In this document: piece by piece, positions 12,973 to 25,794 of the stretch
Layout of the letters: each line of letters starts with the position of its first letter
How positions within the stretch are numbered: the stretch's first letter is position 1
The notes under the pieces: generated by a model
Seen by the model: the letters and a program-made list of their open reading frames with translations, nothing else
What the model was told of the DNA's origin: nothing
The model's database searches: none
Origin: Piper betle
Lineage: Eukaryota; Streptophyta; Magnoliopsida; Piperales; Piperaceae
DNA length: 64,000 bases
Assembly: GCA_033002965.1 (NCBI GenBank)
Contig: JAURVB010000017.1
Coordinates: 82,910 to 146,909, forward strand
Reading direction: 5' to 3'
Program-made: the position numbers and the translations under genes

Positions 12973-15900
12973 ATGGAAGATTCCCAGCGTTTAAGCGAGA
13001 CCCAAGGAACGAGATCAGGAGGACCAGGCTTTATGTACCGCTCGGAAGTTGCACCGGTTGGTAATTTGATGTTTAATATTGATAGGAACAAGAACGCCCA
13101 CACGGAGGCAACCACTCGTGCCATGCAACAGCAGCAGCAAATTCTTCCCTTAGCTCCCGGTTTCCATGACGAGTCTTTTGCGGTGAAGAAAGAAGGGAGC
13201 TCCTCCCACCATATGGCTCATCAATTTCAGTACCCTTTTGTGATAGGGCCACCAGTGCAGGCTCAAGTCCTTCCTTCGGATGTAGATACCCTCAAGGCCA
13301 AAATTGTAGCCCATCCTCGATATTGGAATCTCCTTGATGCCTTCATCAGTTGCCAAAAGGTTTAAAAAAATTGGTACACAAATGTTGACAATGGCAAGAG
13401 TACTAGCTAGCTTTATGTTGTTTGATGTTCTATACAGGTGGGCGCTCCACCGGACATGGTGGCAAGGCTGACCGCGGCCCGGCGGGAAATCGAGAGCCGG
13501 CAGCGCTCGACGATCGGCCGCGACCGGGATCATCAAGCTGACCCGGAGCTTGATCAGTTCATGGTAATCGTATCAAAAAATAATGACTGTGTACTTCATC
13601 AAGAAACTGGGTTCTCATGGGTTAATCTATTTTTATTATGTATATAATCTTCATCATATGAGATTTGTTTGCGACAAATTTAGGAGGCCTACTCTGATAT
13701 GCTGGTGAAGTACCGGGAAGAGCTCGCGAGACCTCTACAAGAGGCCATGGATTTCATGAGGGGAATCGAAGTTCAACTCAACGCTCTCACCAATGGCGCT
13801 GTCCGGGTCTTTCATTCTGGTACGAACTCCATCCTTTATAATCACATCCATTCGAAACCGCCTGATTACTCATCTTATATCAAGAACATTTTGTACCCAT
13901 CTGCGCTTTTGGAAGGTAGATAAAAAGAAAAAGTTTCCATAATTCTAATTTGTAACTAATGTAAGGATGGAAATTAATGGATCCAAAGTTATGAACAGTA
14001 ACAAAAGCCCCTTCCCGACTGGAATGTCTTCACGGAAATTAAGAGAACAAAGAAGAGGGGGACACAAACAGCCATAGAGCTTTAGCCCTAGCCCGTAATA
14101 GTGTAATGGGGGCAGAGTCCGTACCTATCTATGCAAGGGGCATTATAAGAGAGACCTGCAAACCCTCCCCCTGTTCTAGCGAGGGAACATTGCTAGTTTT
14201 GACTTGAAGGGCCTAAAGCCGTCACATATTATATAAATCTTTCAGAAGGGCGATGATAAATCTCTCTTGTTTTATCTTTCTTCTCTCATGATCTATTTTG
14301 ATATATAGGTTATAACAATGAAAACTAACTCATTTTTTATGGTTATTCATATTTAACTTCATTATATAGTTAAAAAAACCAAGCAATGCATATGAGATGA
14401 TATTAAGAGAATGTTTTAACAGTAGAGAATGTTTTACTCAGCACTACCGTTGTCATGTTTTAAGCAACACAGTAGCGAGGTGGAAAGTATTCTTTATGGT
14501 TAATAAAATATTCTTTACATGCTAAACTATAGAGAAATTCTAAAAACATACCTTATAATATCTTATATGGTTATGGTTTTGTAACTATGTGTACGGTTGG
14601 TTGACATAAAAAAGTATAAATGAAAAAATTCATAAGAAATGGAAATGGAACGAAGTGAAATGGTAAGCAAATTTTAAAATTTTTCTTATTTGGACAGTAA
14701 GAAAATAAGATGAAAATGGAATATTTTTTTCCCACATGTGACTCCTAATTTTTTCTTAATTTTTAAAATTTTTCACAAGAAAATATTACTTTTTGAGATT
14801 TTTATATAGACTTGATTTGATTGAAAATAATTTTTCTTTTGACTGAATTTCTAGACATCTGAACAAAAAGAAATATTTGATTTCCAAGTTTTATATTTCT
14901 TTCTTATAAACAAACCTTATAAAGCTAAATCAAATATAAAAAAACAGTAAGCAAGGTATTTCTTTTTGTTGTGTTTTGTGTTGTGTCTAAGTACTGATGG
15001 TTCTCTTGACTTTCCCTACCTACAAACTTGTCCTACGAACTTTCCTTTTATAAATAACAATCAGTTTGTCTTAAAAATAATAGCCATATTTTGTACAAAG
15101 AATAGCTTGTCCAGAGAACTACGCCAATGATTTTCTATTGCTGGTCCTAAACTCGGATAAGGGAGAGTTGGTGTGAGGAAGGGCATCAAGCCATCAAAAA
15201 TTTTCCCATTTGTAATTGTATGAATCCCAATTTATCCGACACCTTTTGAGTACCAGGTGGAAGAAAGAATAATAGCTTGCCATGATACTTTATCCAGACA
15301 TGTACTGATTGGTGCTCTCCTTATCTATATGGTCACGCACATATGTTAATTACCTTTGTTTTAAAAAAGTTAATTGCCTTGAACTTTGTCGTTTATCCAT
15401 AGACATGGTCTTCACTTGGTACACTTCTTGGAAACAAGAACACAAAGAGACGTATAGTTTCACGCACACACACAAAAAGAGGCATGTATAGAATTTAAAC
15501 ATATGTTGAATAAATGTTAGTTAATTTTTAGCTTGTATTTCAACTGAGGTTGGAGATGGCAACTGCTATGCTGCAGTTTGTTGAACATCATGTCTCTATT
15601 AAGTTTTAATTAGTAGTGTCTTGGCGTTTTTGTAAGCTTTTGTGACCAAACTTTATGCTGACATGCACCTGATAAATATAACGGATTGAATTTTGAAGTT
15701 TACACACCTTTCAACACTAGAAGCAAAGCATGCCCTTATATATGAAGCCGATTCCACTCGCATACCCACGAATGGGATGGCAAGAAAACCACTCTTAATC
15801 GGTTACTTTGCGATTTTTATTGATTTTTTCTGGAATTTTTGTAAGTTAAAAAATAAAACCATCCAAAACCCACCTGTCTATCTACATACACTAAAAGCTG

Positions 15901-17750
15901 GGGCTTTCTTTGGGCTTTCTTTGCTATAATTAATTATGGATCCAAAGTGGCATAAATTTATGCGGGGTGCATATTTTCTAATAAGTTAAAAATTTGTATT
16001 AGTCCTTATTTTTCCTATTGATGATAAAAGTTGTTCTTCATTAATATTTCTAATAAGAACTCCTCTCATTGATATTAATAATAAGCTTTTTTTAAAAGTA
16101 ATGATTTTTCATTTAATCTCGGGACTACGTTAATCTCTATTTTTAAAGTAAATTTAATACATATTCATGATTGGGGCTTAATTTAAGTTTAATTACCTTT
16201 TTAATTATTATATTCAAGTATTATTTATTGCACAGGTCTTTGATTAATTGTTGGCTATGACGGCATTTATATCTTTAGAGGGCCGGAGGAAATTTTGCCT
16301 CTGCAAAATAAGGAGCATTTTTTATTTTATTTTTTAAAAATATGGATTTCTTCATGGGCATGCTATCATACTTGAATTTTTTGATACAAAGATGCTAAAA
16401 TGTGCAGTGTCAACGGAACTGTTATCTGGTTGGTAGCAAATTACACAAATTTCAATTCTGATTCCGAACTTTAAGTTTAGTTTATGAAAAGGGTCACTTA
16501 TCCCCAGTTAGAAAACAGCTGCTACAGCCCCAATGTATACCAAATTGTAGTTGCGTTTGGTGAATCTCTATTGCTTTGATTTATTTGATTTTGTAAGTTG
16601 CAGGAGTTTTAATTATCAATTTATTAATTTCTTGTTGCTTCAATCAGTGCCTTCTTTGAATATTGTTTCTCTAATAAATTTTCTCAGAGAGGCTTGAATA
16701 AGAATCTCAAACTCGAGCTTGAAACTGCATACTGGATGTTACTTCTACAATCCTCCATATTAATTACCTTTTAACCAAACGAATAAATTTCCAATTTGCT
16801 TGCATTGCACTACAGAATCAAAGTTTCTCATTGCATAAACATACAATTTGTTGCAAGGTTTCATCTACTTATTTCGAAGCAAGGTTTTTTTGTTAATATT
16901 TCTTTCTGTATGAGCGGTGGCAATGACATTTTGTTGAGCAGATGAAAGGAGCGAAGGAGTTGGTTCATCAGAAGAAGACCAAGATGGTAGCTGTGGGGAA
17001 GCCGAAGTTCCAGAGATTGATCCTCGGGCGGAAGAGCGGGAGCTAAAGCATCATCTTCTTAAGAAGTATAGTGGGTACTTGAGCAGTCTCAAGCAAGAGC
17101 TTTCCAAGAAGAGGAAGAAAGGGAAGCTGCCAAAGGAGGCTCGACAGAAGCTGCTCAACTGGTGGGAGCTCCATTACAAATGGCCTTACCCCTCTGTAAG
17201 TACTTAAAAAATTTATTCCAAACAATTTTTCGCGTTTTGGTGTCCAGTGACCTTTATTATAGAACTAATAATTTAGGTACCATATTCTTCCTAGCCATCC
17301 CTCTGAACCCCATTTTTTAGGTTTTATAAGATACATGCATACATACGTACAAACTTATATATATATATATATATACTACTACTACTACTACTACTACTAC
17401 TTTAGTTTTTATTCTTGCATGTATCTTTAGCATTTAGTCGAAGTATGTAGTTAAACCATCTAACTATAACCGAGAATAATATCGATCTTGCGAAATGAAC
17501 TACAAGTTTTATATAGGCCTGTCTCAAATGCGTTAGTGGTGTGCAGGAATCAGAGAAGGTAGCTCTAGCAGAATCCACTGGGCTTGATCAGAAGCAGATA
17601 AACAACTGGTTTATCAACCAAAGGAAGAGGCATTGGAAGCCATCGGAGGACATGCAGTTTGTAGTGATGGATGGCCTTCACCCACAAAATACCCTCTATA
17701 TGGAAGGCCACTTCATGGGCGATGGAGGGCCCTACCGATTTGGCCCTTAG
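12973..17750 (+). CDS. Class I KNOX (KNOTTED1-like) homeobox transcription factor
   Basis: Nuclear TALE homeodomain protein. Class I KNOX factors maintain shoot meristem cells and repress differentiation. I infer five exons: 12973-13359, 13438-13563, 13684-13819, 16942-17195 and 17547-17750. All junctions are GT-AG and in phase, giving 368 aa. KNOX1 is at about residues 100-145 and KNOX2 at about 163-212 ([20 protein letters not shown]). The ELK motif starts near 250 ([14 protein letters not shown]). The homeodomain spans about 272-334, with the PYP loop at 298-300 and [12 protein letters not shown] at 322-333. The C-terminus, [16 protein letters not shown], resembles KNAT1/BP- and Lg3/OSH71-type proteins, and I cannot separate those clades. 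Length and intron positions are typical of class I, including the long intron before the ELK exon. The start is the first ATG in frame after the CT-rich leader. No lesion was seen. Confidence 0.95.
13820..16941 (+). other. KNOX intron 3 (3.1 kb)
   Basis: A long intron between the KNOX2 exon and the ELK exon. The donor follows TTTCATTCTG and the acceptor is GAGCAG. Most of it is AT-rich, but about 13990-14240 is less so, with a purine-rich run and a CCTCCCCCTG block. Large introns of class I KNOX genes are known to carry regulatory sequence. Whether this one does is inference. The open frames inside (for example 15693-15929) are not supported. Confidence 0.6.
17355..17402 (+). repeat. Compound (TA)n-(CTA)n microsatellite in KNOX intron 4
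   Basis: About ten TA units run straight into about nine CTA units, inside the 351-bp intron between the two homeodomain exons. Confidence 0.95.
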
Positions 17751-20700
17751 AGAAGATCATTGGCCTGTTAGAATGGTCCCATCGATAGCTTGGCCATTGA
17801 TTGGTGGAGCAGGAACCCTTTTCTCCTCCCTCTTGCTCTTGTGATGATGAGTGGCGTTATTTATCAGAAAAGGTCTTTTTACGTGCCTGTTTTATAAATG
17901 GGTATGTTGCGCATATATGATACATATAGGAATATCTATAATTTCATGATGTGGATGTTCTGTTCGAGTTGTGTTAATATTAATTGTTTAGACGGATGTG
18001 GTTTTTTATTAGTTGAATGATTACATTATTTAAATTCAAATGATTTTCATCTGGTGTTTTGTAAAGGAACCGCTAGATGGACGAGGCCAATATGATTCTC
18101 TTAGTGCTAATCTAATCTTATTAATAAGAGGGGATTCAATACCTACATAAGATTAAAAGTAATAAAATAAGTTTATTAAAACAAATAATAAATATAAAAA
18201 TAAAAATCCGTCTCATGATCTCATGATGGGTCGTGAGTGTGCATGCAGCTAACCATGGGTTCTAACTACACGTAAAAAGAGTGTCTAGTTATTTCAAAAA
18301 AATAATAAAAAATTAAATAATTATATTTTAATTTTTTATTTTTTATATCTTTAAAGTATAATAATTTATATTTAAGATATTAAATTATTAAATTATTATA
18401 TTATTATTTAAGAAAAAATTATATATAAAATTAAAATTTATGGGGTATAGGGTACATATGACACCATATCTTACTTAATTTTTTTATAATTTATCTTTAA
18501 TTAATTTGAGTTAATGAAGTCCAACTTGATTTGAATAATTTATCTAATTTTTCATTAATTTATTATACCAGACCTTTAATTTTTTGATAGAGATGAGTGT
18601 TATTACTAATGTGTATTAACTATGAGACCTTTGGCCGATTATTTTCCTAATAATATATAGATCACAAGCACTGCAATTTACACAGATAATTTATCATAAG
18701 AAGCCCTAATTTATATTCGACGATATTCTTGCAAACGATAATTTTTTCTTTTACTTTTGGAAATTTTTTTTTGGACCATAGAGAATACAGAAACAAAGTG
18801 ATCTTTGACGAAAAGATTATATAGAACCAGTCTTTAGATTTAACAATATAGATGTCAACAAACATAACGTACGACTGCATTAACGTTGTCAAAATTGGAT
18901 ATTCCTCTTTCATTTTATCAACTTATGTGAGAGATATCAATTAGCACAACCTAACATCACGGCGCTTAATGCCTTCATTCAGCCGATTAACAAATATATA
19001 TTTGCTTGCCGTCTACGCCCACCGGATGAGAAAAGAGGACCCGGACCGAGCTTAAACGGGGCTAGGTTACCGGATCGCATGAGAACCAACGGACAAACAC
19101 AAACCCTTTGTGGGACCAAATCTGACGTGGTCCACTTTCTTCTTTTCCAGATTAAGGCGTGCGCGATTTACGGGGGTTGAGGGCCCAGTGAGGACTTGAC
19201 AGCGGCGGGCCTGTATCTGTCCATTCATCGGACACACATTTAAAACAGGTTGGGCCCACAATCATTTCGAAAAGATTTGAGCCTGGATTCGATGTACCCC
19301 ACTACTCAGCCTATTTTAATGTCGTCCCTCCCTCCCACTCACCCGGTGGGACCCACGCCTACTTCTACTTCCCCTCAGTGCCCCTAAGCACGTGGTGCCG
19401 CCTCTTTAGAAGAGAGTTGGGATTTGTTACTAATTTTTAGAAATCAAAATTAAGAAATTACGATTAAGAATCTTTCATAAGAAATTAGGAAAGTAGAACC
19501 GTAGTTTCCGATCCGGTATGTATCACTCACGTAATTGCACCCGATATTACCTTCAAATTAGGTACGGTTTAATTTTTTATACTATTTTATTCCGTATCTC
19601 TGGTTTTTAATATAAATTTTTATAAAATCCAATTTTTTTATTAAAAATTTCAAAATTTAATCCACATTTAATAAAGTATTGATCACAAAATATATTTTTA
19701 ATATGTAATAATCAAAATATTTTAGTTATAATTTTAAATTATAGTTCAATTCCCTTAAACTAAATATATTTTAAATTACCAAAAAATTAATATGGTTACT
19801 AATAGTATATTTAAAATAATAATTACAATTATCTATTTATAGATCACATACTTAATTACTACCAACAACTCTTATTTACCAAAAAATCTAAAATAATGAT
19901 TACCGGAAATATAATATTAGACTACAACTAGAACTATCTATCTACTGACCGTGGATTAGAATTCCTACCAAAAACCTTTCTTATTAATTTTGTTATATAT
20001 ATATATATAATGACTCATATGTTTTTTTTATTAATTACAACTTCTATTTAGAAATTAAATAACTCCCACTACTTAATATATTTACTTGGACATAAAAATA
20101 ATTAGTTTAAATACTTAAAAAATATTAAATTAATATAATATTTTTTTAATTTTTTATGTTAATTATCAGAGTATTTGTAATAATTTTTTTAAAAAATTAC
20201 TGTAAACAGGTTATATTGATATTTTTAAAAAAATTATCAACCTCTTAATTATATACTCTATTTATAAACACTATTATGCGAAATCTATGAAAAAATATTC
20301 TAATCAATATTGTAGGTCACGTAAATTATGCCTGAAGTAGCTCATCTAAAAATTTTCCCCTACTAAATTGGTAGTTCAACTCAATTAAATAGCCCGTCCA
20401 GCTTCGTCGTGAATTAACTTTATTAAAGAATTTTGCTATTCAAACGTTATCCTTTCACGTAAATGAACCACGTTATTTAATGGCAATCCCCGCGGAAAGG
20501 TCATTGTGCACAAAGGCTTAGACTTTCCTTGTGTATTAAAAGAAGCTTCGTCTTTCCCTTCCCACGCATACCATATTCCAGCAATATTTTGATCATCTCT
20601 TTCCCACACTCCAGCCTGAGGCCAGAATTCCGCACCTCTGTTTGGTTTTTACCCACGACCGTCGTGGCTTGTGACACCCGATGACCACAGCTCTGCCCTT

Positions 20701-21289
20701 TGTTTTAATGTCCTTAGCTTCTTCCTCCATGGAACAGTACCTGCGCGCATTAAACCTACGCCGTGAAGAGAAAGGAAAAAAGAAGTTATTTTTATTGTTT
20801 CCAAACTCCTCCTGAACACCAACCAATTGAGCTGGTGTATTGTCAATCTGTCGCTAGCTTTTGCCACCATCCACCGGAGTCATACTTTCACCTTCCAGCC
20901 ACCATTGTCGTCGTCACTCTGGCGCAGCTGTACAATTGTTGGCCGGCTCGTTGCAATGATGGAGAGGGAGAAAAAAGTAGTCTGTTTCCACTAGCAATTG
21001 ATCTTGTCAACTGCCACGGCTATCCTTTTATCATCCCATCCATGGCCACTACCAATCATCAATCTTCCCTCGGGATGGACGTTGAAGACGACGTTGCAGA
21101 CAATATTGGACTGTTGAGTGGGAGGGGCAGCAGCGTCATCGTGGCGCAATGCGGCAACGATGGCTTTGTAGGTGAAGACGATGGAGCCGGAGGTGGAGAA
21201 GACAGAATGGCGGGTGACCGCCGAGGCGGTCCCGAGGTGGCTGCAGCGGAGAAGGGACTTGAGTCAGTGATGGCAGCTCGGGCTCGGAT
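17751..21289. other. KNOX 3' UTR and intergenic, no second gene supported
   Basis: The KNOX 3' UTR probably covers the first 200-300 bp. The rest is AT-rich, with a GC-richer stretch at about 18960-19400. A long open frame at 20763-21296 (+) begins with GTG and is rich in Gly, Asp and Glu at its end. I recognise no domain and see no splice support, so it is not called as a gene. It runs straight into the element at 21290. Confidence 0.45.
20130..20300. repeat. Dispersed AT-rich repeat (partner at 62590-62810)
   Basis: The blocks TTAATTATCA(G/A)AGTA.TTGTAATAA, ATCAACCTC and TATAC(T/G)CTCTATTT occur in the same order here and at 62590-62810. It is non-coding and of unknown type. Confidence 0.4.
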
Positions 21290-21735
21290 CGTCTGAGCTC
21301 GATTTCGACCCGAGCCGAGGCCGGCTCGATCTTGAGGAGTCCGGGCTCGGCTTGGTTCGTGGGCTGGATGAGCTCGAGCTGAGCTCGATCTAGCTTGACT
21401 TTACAACTTTTTTTTTTTTTTTTGAGTTCATTTGATTTCTTAGTAAGTTAGAATTTTCAATTGTTATTAATTTTTCCATTAATAATATTTATTAATTTTT
21501 AGATTTTTGAATGGAGAGAGCCGCGGGAGCCTCAACGGCTTTATTGTTTTTTTTACAGAGCCCATTAGGTTATAATATATTTTTTCTTTAAAAAATTTTT
21601 ATATTGGGCTCTGAATTGAGAGCCCAATATATTGTGTTGGGCTTTCAATTAAGAGCCCAACCTCTCGAGCCTCAAGTTTAAGCCGAGCTCGAACTTGAAC
21701 TCGAACCAAGTTCGAGGCTCTATATTATACATATA
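21290..21735. mobile_element. Inverted-repeat element with GAGCTCG-rich ends
   Basis: The left end (21290-21395) is packed with GAGCTCG, GAGCCGAG and GGCTCG words. The right end (about 21655-21725) carries their complements (GCCGAGCTCGAACTTGAACT, GTTCGAGGCTC). The middle is T-rich and AT-rich. Just inside the right end are two adjacent hairpins: TATTGGGCTCT against AGAGCCCAATA (about 21602-21630), and GTTGGGCTTTC against AAGAGCCCAAC (about 21636-21661). It is non-coding. Clear target duplications were not identified. Confidence 0.5.
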
Positions 21736-22470
21736 GAGCATTCTACTCTGCATGCATGTGCTGAATTGGGAGCATTGAGAAACTATCAGACACCGAGAAA
21801 TCATTGACATGAAGTGTGGAAGCTAAGTGGTTGCCACTTTGGTGTCGTGGCAGTTTAATTCAACACCATTAGATTGAAGACCTTACATTTCCAACTTCTA
21901 ATCAGGGTAAATTATGTCCACTTATATCTTCGTCATTCGAATATGTCAACTAAGGTCCAAATTCAGATGGAAGCAGTTTAGTTGGTTGTTAATTTTGATT
22001 CATGAAAATTATGACTGTCGCTTAGATTTATTGATATTAGGGGTGATTAAATATTGGTGTCTAGTAGCCAACTTGGGTTGATATGAACGTAGATGTCACG
22101 CTCAATTTAATTAGGCTGCATGTGATTTGGGTGGGCTAGCCCGAATTGAAATCTTTTAAACTTCATTATAACATGTGAGCCTTGCATGTGGTGAGGGGGA
22201 GATGATTCGGGTGACATGATATGTGAGGGGAAGAATTATTGGGTTTATCCTACGAAGCGACTGGTGGACTTGTACATAAGCTAATGAGAAAGTCTTATTT
22301 CTTAAACTAGCTTTTGGATTTAAAAGAGGCCTATAATACTTATTGCAAGTCCCGTTTAGAAGCCCATTAGACCCAACACTTTTTTTGTTATAACACGAGA
22401 GTTGATTTGTCACGCAGTGGTGACATTCTTAGAGTTAGCATTCTTTATTGGCCTTTATTTACTTATATAT
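21736..22470. other. Intergenic, nothing recognised
   Basis: Mixed-composition sequence without repeats that I could match inside the window and without a supported open frame. Confidence 0.5.
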
Positions 22471-22841
22471 TATAGTTTAAATTTTGAAATTTAGATTCAA
22501 CTCGGCGTATCATAGAATAAAGTTAATTCAGAGTTTACTCCAAGCTAACTTAATTTGGATTTATTTATATTAATTTTTATCATATAAATAATAAATTGTA
22601 TGAAATTAAAATATATTGTTTTTGATGAAATTGACAAAAACATGATTAATATTACTTAAAATATTAATTAAGCAAAACTAAAAATTAGTATGTTTTAATA
22701 ACTTTTAATAGATGAATCGAGGAGTTAATTACAGAATCAATCACTTTTGAGTTATCCACAAAGTATAATTCGGCAAACCATAAAATAGAGTCGAGTCGAT
22801 TAAGGGAATTTTTTGAATTAAAAAATAATTTTCAAACTATG
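22471..22841. mobile_element. MITE-like dispersed repeat, copy B
   Basis: It starts ATAGTTTAAATTTTG and ends TTTTCAAACTATG, which are imperfect terminal inverted repeats. The internal blocks match copies A and C in order: CAACTCGGC, TTGTATGAAATTAAAATATA, AGAATCAATC, GAGTTATCCACAAAG, CCATAAAATAGAGT. About 370 bp and no coding capacity. Confidence 0.55.
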
Positions 22842-25548
22842 AATCTGTATTGAACAATTTTGGCATACAATTGTTTTTTGAATGATCAAAATTACATTGT
22901 AAAAACAGAGAAGGTAAGTACGTGAGATAAATAATATTAGCCACTATTAACTAATATAATTAAGGATCATAACTTGAATTTGCTAAAATTATTCATGAGT
23001 TTGTCAGCAAATCTTCTTATTCCTCCTCATCCTCAGGTGTCAATAATTTGTTGTAACGGGTTCATCCAACGCCGACTGTCCCTCCCTATCCCGATCCTCA
23101 TTATTTTTTTACTTTTTGTAATAAATAGAAAGCTCTGGTTTATTTTAATTAATGGATCATATCAGACTATTATTAAGATAAACCGAGCCCAACCATAAAT
23201 TAATGGGCTTTGAGTATCTCTCCAAGATGGGCTCACCGTGGTAGTTGCGAATTGCAAGATTGGCTTTGTGTTACCTTGGTCCTTTGTAGGTAGGAATAAC
23301 AAGTACCAAGTCTCCTTCGTTGTTTCTTTTTGAATTATATGTTCCAACCTTTGCAACTTTCCATATCAAAAAGCTTGTATAAAGCCTTGCCATAGTAGTG
23401 TTGGATTGAGCTGGATCAAGAAAATTGCTATGTATTACTTTTCAACTGTCAAAGACAAAATGGAAGAAGAAAGTGAGACGTGAAACGATCCACATCTCAT
23501 GAGTCAAGACAACATATGATATTGGTAGTCTTTAGCAGCTTCAACCGACAATATTGTATGGCCTTACAGTATTGAGGCACTCTCTAATTTCTATGGGCAA
23601 GAGATGGCTGCCATTCTAATAGGACCTATGCGGCCATGCGTGCCCAGCCCTCGGTCCGCCAAGCTCCAAGGCCGATTCCAAACCATGATACAAACTGAAT
23701 TCTGAAATCGATCAATTAAAACAGTAGAATAATTTTGTCCTACTTCGACAAAATTTAAGACAAACAGTTGGATCATTATTTGATCTCCAACGTACTATTT
23801 GTTGGATCAGTCTAATTTTAATGGATCAGTCGAGCTAGCCAGACATGCAAATTGGCCAAGAGGAACATTAAACAATTGAAAAGCTGGGAAAAAAATCAAA
23901 CGCCTCAACGCTATGTCCGCATGAAAAAGTTAGATCAAAAAGCAATCTTTTTGACTTTATCAGCGTTCTACCCAGCCAAGTTTTTCTCGCAAACATGACC
24001 GTTTCACGGTGGGGAATGTTAAAGTGATTGACAATAATATTCCAATACACATAATATATATATATATATATACACACACCCAAATAGTATAGGCTTCATA
24101 TTTACATGTATAATCACCAAATTTCTTTCACCTAATATGGCTTTGGTCAAGTCAGTGACATCATATATGAGAATCATGTGCCTTCCTAGCTAATTATTAA
24201 GGTCCTATTATAAGTCTCTCTTCATCAATATATATGCTACCCTTTAGTATTGAATTCTGTGCTAATTGGAAGTTTGTGGGAGGGAATGTTTAGTGTATTA
24301 TGATACATATTATCCATTCTAATGGTTCTGAAATTAGTTTGTCTCGAAAAGCTAACTGCAGCCACTTAAGTCACGGCTAGTATCCCGGCCATGTTTTTAT
24401 ACGATATTATCTGCCGGCCAAGTGACAATATATATGCAAGTTGGGGGAGGGGATCACTTTCATGCCCCAAAAACCACATTTTCTAAGCCTTCTGAACGTC
24501 GACATTAACAAACGTTTTTCATCCATTCTACATTGTCCAAAATCAGTGGTATTGTGGGAGATCTTGGATATATATAAGTTTCATGCACTTGTAACTTCAA
24601 AGATATAATTACCCGCACAGTAATTTTATTACATACGCCTTGCATGTATGCTACAACTAATCATAATTAGCCATTTAGGGCAGATGATGATGATTTTACT
24701 AACCCAATCCTTACTTAAGTTGAGGGTGTTGTGGAGACAATTTATGCTTTTTTCACCTTTTATGGTTATTATATATGCCTGATTCTCCCACCAGCCAATA
24801 ATTTTATTTGGTATCAATATTAAAGCCTTTTTTTTGCTATCCCTATATAGCTTAATGAAATATTTTTCTCTATATATATAACCAATTAGAAAGATGTCAT
24901 GCTCATATACCGTTCTTAAACTAATTAGGACTCGAACTTGATTGAAGTCATTGCTGATGAAGTGGTAGACAAACAAATAATTAATAAGTGTCATCTATGG
25001 CTATTTTAATATAACTGACTTAAGTGAAATTATAAGTACTAGATAATTAATTTATCTGTGACGTAAAAATTAGGATTAGTTTACACCTGATATTAGTCTT
25101 CTGAGTCGACTAGTAATCAGAAGAGTTCATTTTTCGAGTCAAATCAAATTAAGCTTATTACTATCATTATTGTTCCATTAATACAAGTTCAATTAGGTAA
25201 ATTTCTGCGTATATGTATATGAACCTTAGATGTATAATAGGAGGCTTTCAAATTTTCGATATTAATTTGATATATTGGATTATTATCATAAATATATATA
25301 TATATAGCGAATATAATTAATTAATTGAGAATAATGGAACCAGATAGCTAGCCGCGCCTGATTAATTGGGGAGTGATGAACTTGGGAGTTGGGAACAGCG
25401 TGAAGGCTTGGAGTGAGTGATGAGCGCGTGATAGAGAGATACTTGTTCATGAAAGACAAGGAGAAAAGTCTTCTCTCCTGTTCTGGCATTTTTATTTCTT
25501 TCAATTCATTTTTTAACGTCCAACCCACACCCCTCTCTCTCTCTCTCT
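22842..25548. other. Intergenic upstream of MYB
   Basis: AT-rich sequence with short (TA)n runs (about 24053-24071 and 25291-25306). No supported gene; the short open frames lack codon structure and domains. The last kilobase is the likely distal promoter of the MYB gene. Confidence 0.45.
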
Positions 25549-25706
25549 CTTCCCCATTTCTTTCGGCACATATAAATTACAGCACCCAACAAAGAAAAAC
25601 TACTTGCCCTCTCATACAAAAGTCTCTCTCTCTCTTCCCATTTCTTTCTGCACATATAAATTACAGGACCCAACAAAGAAAGACTACTTGTCCTCTCATA
25701 CAAAAG
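25549..25706 (+). promoter_or_regulatory. Tandemly duplicated TATA-containing core promoter/leader of MYB
   Basis: Two adjacent units of about 84 bp share more than 90% of positions by eye. Each begins after a CT run with TTCCC(C)ATTTCTTTC and continues CACATATAAATTACAG, CACCCAACAAAG or GACCCAACAAAG, ACTACTTG and CCTCTCATACAAAAG. Each unit therefore carries its own TATA-like box, TATAAATT at 25571 and at 25655. The downstream box would place initiation near 25685, about 110 nt before the start codon. Confidence 0.6.
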
Positions 25707-25717
25707 CTTGTGACACA

Positions 25718-25741
25718 ATGCTTTGGAGTTCAGAAGACTAA
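25718..25741 (+). other. Short uORF in MYB leader
   Basis: ATG CTT TGG AGT TCA GAA GAC TAA: seven codons and a stop, 54 nt upstream of the main ATG and in a different frame. It is the only ATG between the downstream TATA-like box and the MYB start, so it would be met first by scanning ribosomes if it is transcribed. Confidence 0.45.
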
Positions 25742-25794
25742 CTGATCATCAAAACCACCATTGGAGAAGAGGAAAAGGAAGTGGGAGGGGTGAG

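Noticed and set aside
15693..15929. Open frame inside the KNOX long intron
   Set aside because: No domain, located between well-supported exons, composition like the rest of the intron.
20763..21296. 177-codon open frame on the + strand
   Set aside because: It starts at GTG, shows no domain or conserved motif, changes character midway and ends at a repeat. Not enough to call a gene.
25723..25794. Upstream extension of the MYB frame by 24 codons
   Set aside because: The extension has no ATG (it opens with TTG), and MGRAPCC is the canonical family start.
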